This document shows, in pieces, positions 57,377 through 64,000 of a DNA stretch of 64,000 nucleotides. The stretch is taken from the NCBI GenBank assembly GCA_003513005.1, contig DOTD01000073.1, forward strand, positions 1-64,000, in the 5' to 3' direction. Numbering within the stretch: position 1 is the stretch's first letter; every line of letters starts with the position of its first letter. The notes beneath the pieces were generated by a model. That model saw only the letters and a list, made by a program, of their open reading frames with translations, had not been told where the DNA came from and did not search any database. Made by a program: the position numbers and the translations under genes. The DNA is from Desulfotomaculum sp. (lineage in GTDB: Bacteria; Bacillota; Desulfotomaculia; Desulfotomaculales; Nap2-2B).

Positions 57377-59200
57377 TTAAGCCTTGTTTTCTTCCTCCCC
57401 GGCCTGTTTCATCAGGGCGTCAAACTCTTCGGCTTCCAGCGTCTCTTTTTCCATTAAAGTATTGGCTGTCAAATGCAGGGCATTGATATGCTTCTTCAAA
57501 ATTTCCTTAGCCAGGTTATAGTTAATTTCCACAACCCTGTGCACTTCCTTGTCGATTGCGGCCGCAACTTCTTCTCCGTAGTTGCGGTCCCGCGCCAGGT
57601 CACGGCCCAGGAATATTGTTTCCTGCTTGCGGCCCAGAGTCAGAGGGCCAAGGTTTTCACTCATTCCGTATTCCATAATCATTCGCCGGACAATCTCGGT
57701 AGAACGCTCCAAATCATTCTGTGCGCCGGTGCTGATCTCCCCCAGAACAAGATCCTCGGCGACCCTGCCGGCAAGAAGCATAGTCACCTGATCAAGCAGC
57801 ATGGATTTTGTCATATAATAACGGTCTTCCTTGGGCAGAAGCAGCGTGTAGCCTCCTGCGCGGCCTCTCGGTATGATGGAAACTTTGTGTACCGGATCAG
57901 TATTTGGCAGCAGGTATCCGACCACGGCATGCCCGGCCTCGTGATAGGAGACAAGCTTTTTCTCCTTCTCGCTGATGACTTTGGACTTTTTTTCGGGACC
58001 TGCAATCACACGCTCAATAGAGCTTTCCAACTCCCGCATGCCGATTTCTTTTTTACCGACGCGGGCAGCTAATAAAGCAGCTTCATTGACCAGGTTGGCC
58101 AGATCCGCTCCTGTAAAGCCGGGTGTGCGCCTGGCCAGAATATCCAGGTCTACATCGTCACTTAGGGGTTTGCCCTTGACATGGACCTTTAAAATTTCTT
58201 TGCGTCCGGTAATGTCCGGTATGTCGACGGTTACCTCCCGGTCAAACCTGCCGGGACGCAGCAGAGCCGGATCCAGGATATCAGGCCTGTTGGTAGCCGC
58301 GATAACAATAATCCCCTCATTGGGGCTGAAACCATCCATTTCCACGAGAAGCTGGTTCAAGGTCTGCTCCCTCTCGTCATGCCCTCCTCCCAGGCCTGCC
58401 CCTCTCTGACGGCCCACCGCGTCAATTTCATCAATAAAGACGATACAGGGAGCATTTTTCTTGGCCTGTTCAAACAGATCCCGTACCCGTGAAGCTCCGA
58501 CGCCGACGAACATCTCTACAAAATCGGAACCGCTGATGCTGAAAAAAGGCACTCCCGCCTCCCCGGCAACAGCTTTGGCAAGAAGGGTTTTTCCTGTTCC
58601 GGGAGCGCCGAAGAGCAGCACCCCCCTGGGGATACGAGCTCCGAGCTCGGTAAATTTTTTAGGGCTCTTCAGAAATTCAACCAGTTCGATAAGCTCTTCT
58701 TTTGCCTCATCGGCGCCGGCAACATCTGCAAAAGTAACTTTTTTTCTTTCGTCAGTGTGCAGCTTAGCCCTGCTCTTCCCAAACGACATCACCCTGTTGC
58801 CGCCGCCCTGTGTCTGCTGCATCATAAAAAAGAAGAGCAGGACAAAGATGAGGATCGGTAAAATACCTGTCAGGATATTTGTCCATAAACCCGGCGGAGG
58901 CGCTTCTTGCGTGGTAAACTTGACCTTTTTCTCCGAGAGGAGCGTGATTAGATCGGCATCGTTCTTTAAGCCGGTTGTTTTAAACTTCACGCCGTCCTTT
59001 TTTGTGCCGGTAATTAAATTGGTTGTATCCTTGGCCTGGATAGTAACCTCCTGTACCTGCCCCTGATTTACGAAATCAAGAAACTGATCATAACGCCAGG
59101 TCTTTACGTCAACGTTTTGAGGCTGCGCGTATTTAAGCAGAGCTATGATTACCAACAGGATTAGCAAATAAATACTGAGGTTCTTGAGAATCCTGTTCAA
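57377..59200 (-). CDS. ftsH: ATP-dependent zinc metalloprotease FtsH
   Basis: FtsH is a membrane-bound hexameric AAA+ protease for quality control. The 607-residue protein has two transmembrane segments (about residues 6-24 and 108-128), an AAA domain with Walker A GAPGTGKT, Walker B CIVFIDEID and SRH RPDILDPALLRPGRFDR, and the zinc site HEAGH in the M41 protease domain. I chose TTG 59200 (NRILKNLSIYLLILL) because AAGGAG lies 8 bases upstream; GTG 59209 is too close to that site. In many Firmicutes hpt sits between tilS and ftsH; here it is absent. Confidence 0.97.
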   Translation of the reverse strand: MNRILKNLSIYLLILLVIIALLKYAQPQNVDVKTWRYDQFLDFVNQGQVQEVTIQAKDTTNLITGTKKDGVKFKTTGLKNDADLITLLSEKKVKFTTQEAPPPGLWTNILTGILPILIFVLLFFFMMQQTQGGGNRVMSFGKSRAKLHTDERKKVTFADVAGADEAKEELIELVEFLKSPKKFTELGARIPRGVLLFGAPGTGKTLLAKAVAGEAGVPFFSISGSDFVEMFVGVGASRVRDLFEQAKKNAPCIVFIDEIDAVGRQRGAGLGGGHDEREQTLNQLLVEMDGFSPNEGIIVIAATNRPDILDPALLRPGRFDREVTVDIPDITGRKEILKVHVKGKPLSDDVDLDILARRTPGFTGADLANLVNEAALLAARVGKKEIGMRELESSIERVIAGPEKKSKVISEKEKKLVSYHEAGHAVVGYLLPNTDPVHKVSIIPRGRAGGYTLLLPKEDRYYMTKSMLLDQVTMLLAGRVAEDLVLGEISTGAQNDLERSTEIVRRMIMEYGMSENLGPLTLGRKQETIFLGRDLARDRNYGEEVAAAIDKEVHRVVEINYNLAKEILKKHINALHLTANTLMEKETLEAEEFDALMKQAGEEENKA

Positions 59201-59233
59201 TAAAGCCACTCCTTCTTAGTTTATACTATCCTT

Positions 59234-59256
59234 AGCAAGTAGGGACGGTTCTTGCT
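59234..59256. repeat. Dispersed hairpin repeat, variant copy C
   Basis: AGCAAG and CTTGCT flank TAGGGACGGTT. Read on the minus strand the loop is AACCGTCCCTA, related to the ACGTCCCC loops at 37034 and 40335. It lies between tilS and ftsH. Confidence 0.6.
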
Positions 59257-59334
59257 TGCTAGCTACTCTGAAAATACTTTACATTAGGGAGGTCAATTAA
59301 TAAAAATTGTAACACATCCCGTACTTTGTTTCAA

Positions 59335-60756
59335 TTATGCCATTGTTGCGGAGCTTCCCAGAATCTGAAGATAAAGACAGCTGACAGTCCCGCCGGAAAC
59401 TTTCCAGTCCCGGGATAAACGCAGGCCGCCAACCCAGACAATATCGTCCCCGCTGACCACCAATGGAATCCTGTCCCGTTTATAACGGGCTATCTTGCTG
59501 TCAATTAAAAACTTTTTAAGCTTCAGCGTCCCGCCCAGCCCAAAAGGAGAAAAAACATCCCCTTCCAAACGTCTGCGCACATAGAGGGGGTATTTAATAA
59601 GGTTATAATCGAGCAGGGCTTCATTGGGAGATATTTCGGAAAACGGCGGGGCATCCTTGATGTCGATTATTTCCGCTTGAATACAAAGATCTATTTCGGG
59701 AACATAAGTCACACCGGGTACAATTAAAGGGCGCCTGTAGGGAAGTACGGGAACCGGTTCCGCTTCCCGGAAAAACTGCAGAACATTGTTAGTCTTCAGC
59801 GCACGGATTCCCCTTGGAAGAATCATAACCCGCCCGCCGGCTTTTTTGTGCAATAATTCCATCAGTTTTTCGACATGGTGGTAAGAAAGTTCCTTCGTCT
59901 TTCCGGTTACCTCATTCCAGGCCAGACGCAACACGCGCCGGCAGAGCGGGGCAGATAAGGCTCGCAGCATATTATTATCTAAAACAACCGTACCGTTCTT
60001 CCCGTTTACTTTTATTTTTCCCAGATTAATCAGGGCCAGTTCCTCAAGGTAAGAATCCTCTTCGCTGCAAAGATTGCCCAACTGCACCAGCGTCTGGATT
60101 ATTTGAGGGTTATATTCGCGTTCCAGCAAAGGCAGCAAATTCAAGCGAATACGATTCCGGGTATAAACAGGTTTCAGATTCGAGCTGTCCTGCCTGACAG
60201 GCAACTGTTGCTGAAGGCAATATTCTTCTATTTCCTTGCGGCGTATTTCCAGGAGCGGGCGGATAAACAGGCCGCGTACATAAGAAATGCCTTTTAAGCC
60301 GCTTATGCCGGCGCCGCGCAGAAAGTTGAGAAGGATCGTTTCCGCCTGATCGTCCGCGTGATGTCCCAGGGCTACCCTGCCGGCGCCCAACTTGCCGGCA
60401 AGCTGTCCGAAGAAAGAAAAACGAATTTCCCTGCACGCCTCCTGAAGAGATAAACCCGAGTTTTTATGATAGCTTTTCACATCAGCTTCTTCTATATAAC
60501 AGGGCAGCTCCAATTTTTTTGAAAACTCCCTGACCGAACGGGCGTCCTCTTCCGCCTCCTCGCCCCGGAGCTGATGGTTCAGGTGGGCGACGACCGGGAC
60601 TATCTGCAAGTCATCCTTCAAAACCCACAAAACGTGCAGCAAGGCGATTGAATCAGGCCCCCCGGAGACACCGATTAAAACCTTGTCTCCGGGTTTTAGC
60701 ATTCCCATTTTCTCGATCAGCAATCTAACCCGTTTAACCAAGTCAATTCCAGCCAA
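59335..60756 (-). CDS. tilS: tRNA(Ile)-lysidine synthetase
   Basis: TilS ligates lysine to C34 of the CAU anticodon of tRNA-Ile2, changing its reading to AUA; it is essential. The 473-residue protein has the PP-loop GVSGGPDSIALLH, HLNHQLRGEEAEEDA, LGHHADDQAETILL, and the C-terminal domain pattern RRRLEGDVFSPFGLGG and RDRIPLV. TTG 60756 is favoured because AAGGTG is 7 bases upstream; the open frame to 60774 starts inside that site. It follows spoIIE by 38 bases, as in other sporulating Firmicutes. Confidence 0.95.
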   Translation of the reverse strand: MAGIDLVKRVRLLIEKMGMLKPGDKVLIGVSGGPDSIALLHVLWVLKDDLQIVPVVAHLNHQLRGEEAEEDARSVREFSKKLELPCYIEEADVKSYHKNSGLSLQEACREIRFSFFGQLAGKLGAGRVALGHHADDQAETILLNFLRGAGISGLKGISYVRGLFIRPLLEIRRKEIEEYCLQQQLPVRQDSSNLKPVYTRNRIRLNLLPLLEREYNPQIIQTLVQLGNLCSEEDSYLEELALINLGKIKVNGKNGTVVLDNNMLRALSAPLCRRVLRLAWNEVTGKTKELSYHHVEKLMELLHKKAGGRVMILPRGIRALKTNNVLQFFREAEPVPVLPYRRPLIVPGVTYVPEIDLCIQAEIIDIKDAPPFSEISPNEALLDYNLIKYPLYVRRRLEGDVFSPFGLGGTLKLKKFLIDSKIARYKRDRIPLVVSGDDIVWVGGLRLSRDWKVSGGTVSCLYLQILGSSATMA

Positions 60757-60794
60757 AAATCGACACCTTAACACAAAATTTTATACATTTTATA

Positions 60795-63290
60795 CTATAT
60801 ATTTCCACACTGATACGCTTTTCCCTCCATTTTTTTATCAAAGCTTCTTTTTTCAAAACATACCGTCAATATAGATATGTCGTCGGGAATCCTATCCGCC
60901 CCTCCAACGCTGGTAACGGCTAAATTCAGGAGCAGGTCCGCAAGATCCTGCGGTTCAATTTCACCCGCCCCTTGAATTACATCCCTCAGCCAATTTTCCT
61001 TGCCGGCAGGCCCGCTGTAGATGTCCAGCATCCCATCGCTTACCATAACCACAAGATCACCCGGTGTAAGCCTTCTTGAAACGGTTACAACATCAATATC
61101 TTTTATAATCCCCACTGGAAGCGAATTAGCCCTGACTGAATTAACTCTTTTACCCTGCTTCAGGAAACTCGGCGGAGCGCCAATTTTTGTAAACTCAGCC
61201 TGCCCGGTATACAAATCAAGAATTATTAAATCAACCGTAGCGAAACTGTCCCCGGGGAACCTTAACATCATCAGAGAGTTTACAGTTTTAACAGCCAGTT
61301 CCCGGCCCAAGCCCGATTCCAGAAGATTCTTCAGCAAAGCCAGGGCGGCGCCGCTTTCAAGCGCCGCGCTCTCTCCGGCGCCCATCCCGTCGCTCAACAT
61401 GAAGGCAAACTCTCCCCCTTTTAAATGAACAAAAGCGTGACTGTCGCCACAGACAACGTTTCCTCCCTTGCCTATTTTGGCGATGCCTACTTTGGCCTGG
61501 TATTTGAGTCCGGGATATAACCTTAAAAAACAAAGGTCTTCCCCCAGGGGGCCTGCGCAATTAACCGACGGCGCCGATAAAGGTCCTTTAAAGAAACGTG
61601 AAATAGCCGGGATCAGCCTTGCAGAGCAATCAAGGTTATCTGCGCAGGGCAGTCTGCTTATACCCACCTCAATACCATAATCATCATTACGGGACATTTT
61701 GACATCGGTAACCGGAATGCCCGAACGCTTCAGCTTGTCCTTCAGATATACTTCCCTGCCGGCAAACTCCCGGACTTCCAACTGCAGTTCTGAAGACATA
61801 TCTTCAACTATTTCAGACATACCCTTGAGCTGCTCGGAAACTATTTCCTTGCTTTCCAGAACACGCTTGGTCCAGTAGAGGTTTAATTTGTATGTATCAT
61901 ACAGACACGATATTGTTATGGCCAGTTCCCTGGCCCGCGTACAGCGCCTTTTTAAAAACTCCGGCAAATCTGAAACCGTTACCTGTCCGTACAGTTCAAC
62001 CTGGGCGAAGGCATCCAACAGGCTCTGATAGGTAAGATAAAATTTCCGCTCCCAGCAGATTTGATATATGCCGCAGCCGTTGCATACCTTTTGACCTATT
62101 TCCCTGAAAAGAGCCTGAAGCGCAGGCTCGCGGCGTTCTTCCGGGGCAGCCGCGCAAGTTTGAGCATACCCCAGTGAAAGATCTTTCAAAACACACGACC
62201 ATTTACTCAGCCTTTTTCTAATCAACCCCTCCAACCTGCCGCCGGTTGAAAGAGGAGCTGTATTCCCGGATATAATCAGGGAAAAAGACTCCGCAAGCTG
62301 CTCAATTTTTCGGGATGGAAATAAAAAAAATAAAACAATGGCCAAACAGCTTTCAATGACTGCGGCGATCAGATTCCCGAAGTTTTTAATGTAAATAAGC
62401 AAAATAAGATTGCCGGCTAAAAAACCCGCCGCAACTCCCTGTTTCCCCAGACCCCTGCAGAATCCCGCCACAAAGCCCGCAAAGGAATATACTCCTGTTA
62501 AAACAGGAACAGTCACATAGGCCAAACCCGGGATAATTCCCATCAGGGCTCCGGCAACAGCGCCCTGGCCCATACCTCCTCCACAGGCAAGGACAAGAAT
62601 GATCAACCGGCTCAGCAGTCCCTGGAGAGAAACTCCCCTGAACTCAAGCCCGCTTGTGCCCGCCAGGATACCTGCCAAAAGGATCAAAGCAGACAGCAGT
62701 TCTTCGGCCTCCGGGCCTTGCGGACTGCTTATTCTTGATAAGTAAGGAAGAGCTTTTAAAAATATAAAAGTAAATAAGCCGGCAAAAACCGCTTCAAAAG
62801 TAATGCTGATATAATCATAAGCAGAAAAATCAATAAAGATGAGACAGCCAATCTTTAGAATCAGGCTGAGCGCAAAAACCACGGCTGGGATCACAATTGA
62901 GGGGTTTTTAACATTATCCTGCGAATAGAGAAGGAATATCCAGACCAGCATTACCGCCGCGCAGTCCACCATCAGGGAGAGTCCCTGAAAAACCGTTGCC
63001 AGTCCCAGGATAAGTCCAACGACAGCCAGCAAAGATGAAGCGGGCATAATAATGGCGACGGCTCCGGCAAAGGCAGCTGCAAAAGGGACAAGTTCACCGA
63101 ATAAAACTGATCTGCCCAGAAAAAAGCCCGCCGCCAGGAGAAAAAACTGCTTTCCGGAAACAGAGGTTCCAACTTTGGCGGGCAGGCTGTTCTTGTTGTT
63201 TTTGGCAGTATGCTTGACAGGCTTTTTCTTTCTAATCCCCTGTTTTTTCCCCGACCGGCGAAATGGATAAACTTCAGACTTGTTTGACAC
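60795..63290 (-). CDS. spoIIE: Stage II sporulation protein E, PP2C phosphatase
   Basis: SpoIIE dephosphorylates SpoIIAA to release sigma-F in the forespore and helps place the polar septum. The 831-residue protein has a basic N-terminal tail, about ten membrane helices (about residues 45-310), a central region, and a C-terminal PPM phosphatase domain (FAFMLSDGMGAGESAALESG, DLVVMVSDGMLDIYS). Its presence is strong evidence for endospore formation. GTG 63290 is chosen because AGAGGTGG lies 8 bases upstream; GTG 63302 overlaps that site. Confidence 0.95.
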   Translation of the reverse strand: MSNKSEVYPFRRSGKKQGIRKKKPVKHTAKNNKNSLPAKVGTSVSGKQFFLLAAGFFLGRSVLFGELVPFAAAFAGAVAIIMPASSLLAVVGLILGLATVFQGLSLMVDCAAVMLVWIFLLYSQDNVKNPSIVIPAVVFALSLILKIGCLIFIDFSAYDYISITFEAVFAGLFTFIFLKALPYLSRISSPQGPEAEELLSALILLAGILAGTSGLEFRGVSLQGLLSRLIILVLACGGGMGQGAVAGALMGIIPGLAYVTVPVLTGVYSFAGFVAGFCRGLGKQGVAAGFLAGNLILLIYIKNFGNLIAAVIESCLAIVLFFLFPSRKIEQLAESFSLIISGNTAPLSTGGRLEGLIRKRLSKWSCVLKDLSLGYAQTCAAAPEERREPALQALFREIGQKVCNGCGIYQICWERKFYLTYQSLLDAFAQVELYGQVTVSDLPEFLKRRCTRARELAITISCLYDTYKLNLYWTKRVLESKEIVSEQLKGMSEIVEDMSSELQLEVREFAGREVYLKDKLKRSGIPVTDVKMSRNDDYGIEVGISRLPCADNLDCSARLIPAISRFFKGPLSAPSVNCAGPLGEDLCFLRLYPGLKYQAKVGIAKIGKGGNVVCGDSHAFVHLKGGEFAFMLSDGMGAGESAALESGAALALLKNLLESGLGRELAVKTVNSLMMLRFPGDSFATVDLIILDLYTGQAEFTKIGAPPSFLKQGKRVNSVRANSLPVGIIKDIDVVTVSRRLTPGDLVVMVSDGMLDIYSGPAGKENWLRDVIQGAGEIEPQDLADLLLNLAVTSVGGADRIPDDISILTVCFEKRSFDKKMEGKAYQCGNI

Positions 63291-63317
63291 CTTAAGCCCC
63301 ACCTCTTATACACTCAA

Positions 63318-63338
63318 TTAAGGGTTGGCATCCCTTAA
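63318..63338. promoter_or_regulatory. Inverted repeat in the spoIIE leader
   Basis: TTAAGGG and CCCTTAA are separated by TTGGCAT. It lies between the -10 candidates and the spoIIE start and could be an operator or leader hairpin. Confidence 0.45.
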
Positions 63339-63344
63339 CTTTAG

Positions 63345-63377
63345 ATTATAGTATAAGAGACAGGCATATATTGTCAT
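63345..63377 (-). promoter_or_regulatory. Candidate spoIIE promoter with 21-bp spacer
   Basis: On the minus strand ATGACA (63372-63377) is followed after 21 bases by a perfect TATAAT (63345-63350). Alternatively TATACT (63350-63355) follows after 16 bases. A Spo0A-box-like TGTCGGT (63403-63409; consensus TGTCGAA) lies about 25 bases upstream of the -35. Confidence 0.5.
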
Positions 63378-63411
63378 TACTGGTAATACGCGTTATTTTT
63401 CTACCGACAAA

Positions 63412-64000
63412 TTACAACCCGCCGCTTGCCTCCCGAATAGCAATGCCGTACAGGAGATCCGCTTCACTGACTTTCAGCCGGAGCAGATCCAAATATAAAA
63501 GGATCTGCTTAACGATCCGCACTCCCGCTATTATTATATCCGCCCGTTCCGGCTGAAGTCCCGGTAAATAGCGGCGTTCTTCAAGCGAAAGAGAGGATAA
63601 TAAGGATAGCGTTTTTTCGACTTGTCCCGCTGATAAGTCGAAACCGTGCACCAGCGAAGGGTTATAAACTCGAAGGGAAAGGGATATGGCCGCGATGGTG
63701 GTTACTGTCCCGCCAACCCCGATAAGTTCTACAGGAGAAATATTTCGTATTTCCTCTAGAGGGGAAACCAGCAGGGAAAGAATCTCCGCGTCAGTAAAAC
63801 TGCCTTCTGTGACGCGTACCGCGCCAACCTCCACACTCCGGCAGCGCAACCCGTTCCGCTCTTTCCAGGTAAACTCGGTACTTCCGCCGCCAAGGTCCAT
63901 AACGACCGTGTTTGGACTGTCAATACTCATACGTAATCCGCTCAGCGCTCCCTGGTAACTCAAGAGAGCTTCCTCGGGGCCGGGCAGCACTTTAACTTCA
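63412..64000 (-). CDS. ppx: Exopolyphosphatase/pppGpp phosphohydrolase family protein, 5' partial
   Basis: The frame is open through the right edge, so the N-terminus is missing; 195 residues are seen. They include the sugar-kinase/HSP70-fold segments of Ppx/GppA proteins: PGPEEALLSYQGA, VVMDLGGGSTEF (phosphate loop), VGAVRVTEGSF and IGVGGTVTTIAAI, ending ADLLYGIAIREA. These enzymes hydrolyse polyphosphate or pppGpp. The downstream neighbour is spoIIE across 121 bases. Which of the two substrates is used cannot be told. Confidence 0.9.
   Translation of the reverse strand, partial: EVKVLPGPEEALLSYQGALSGLRMSIDSPNTVVMDLGGGSTEFTWKERNGLRCRSVEVGAVRVTEGSFTDAEILSLLVSPLEEIRNISPVELIGVGGTVTTIAAISLSLRVYNPSLVHGFDLSAGQVEKTLSLLSSLSLEERRYLPGLQPERADIIIAGVRIVKQILLYLDLLRLKVSEADLLYGIAIREASGGL

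Noticed and set aside
57473..59066. Two long plus-strand frames (about 200 codons each) opposite ftsH
   Set aside because: They are antisense to the conserved ftsH coding sequence, have no plausible ribosome binding site and resemble no protein family.
1..64000. CRISPR arrays, tRNA and rRNA genes
   Set aside because: No regularly spaced repeats with unique spacers, no cloverleaf-like sequence with a CCA-end pattern and no rRNA-like sequence were seen on reading. A tRNA scan could still find one I missed in the AT-rich gaps.

Overview
The window looks like chromosome of an anaerobic, endospore-forming Firmicute of the Peptococcaceae type (Pelotomaculum/Desulfotomaculum-like). The evidence is a Wood-Ljungdahl acetyl-CoA synthase gene set, an oxygen-sensitive class III ribonucleotide reductase, spoIIE, S-layer homology (SLH) proteins and the general gene style. 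The taxon is inferred from gene content only. I saw no tRNA, rRNA or CRISPR array.

Layout. 1-402: 3' end of a CMP-sialate-type cytidylyltransferase in error-like or decayed sequence. 633-5742: a gamma-carbonic-anhydrase-like protein, trmO, and nrdD-nrdG with a LAGLIDADG intein inside nrdD. 5782-6066: remnant of a Crp/Fnr-type regulator. 6082-28684 (minus strand): a surface-polysaccharide locus. Its upstream genes encode a complete predicted route to UDP-ManNAc(3NAc)A (WbpA, a WbpB-WbpD fusion, WbpE, WbpI). These are followed by an ABC exporter (Wzm/Wzt), a methyltransferase-glycosyltransferase fusion, an exported C5-epimerase/beta-propeller protein, two asparagine-synthetase-like amidotransferases and three more glycosyltransferases. 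A secreted FN3 protein gene is wedged in between duplicated DNA. 28712-36827 (minus strand): acsB-acsC-acsV-cooC-acsD-acsE, directly upstream of wbpA with no visible terminator between, behind a good promoter and a structured leader. 37034-40146: a scrappy region of Uma2 genes, hairpin repeats and gene remnants.

40376-55529 (minus strand) is the most unusual part. It is a compact set of secreted modular proteins: one with a cohesin domain, three with C-terminal type I dockerins (one a metzincin-like protease), three with triple SLH anchors, and one large Cys-rich protein of unknown function. There are no cellulases. The same N-terminal modules recur attached either to SLH triplets or to dockerins. 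This suggests a small non-cellulolytic cohesin-dockerin surface assembly in which modules reach the cell surface by two alternative routes.

56238-64000 (minus strand): a VKOR-like membrane protein next to a secreted CxxC protein, then the housekeeping genes ftsH, tilS, spoIIE and a partial ppx/gppA. spoIIE has a promoter candidate with a 21-bp spacer, as known for Spo0A-controlled promoters in Bacillus.
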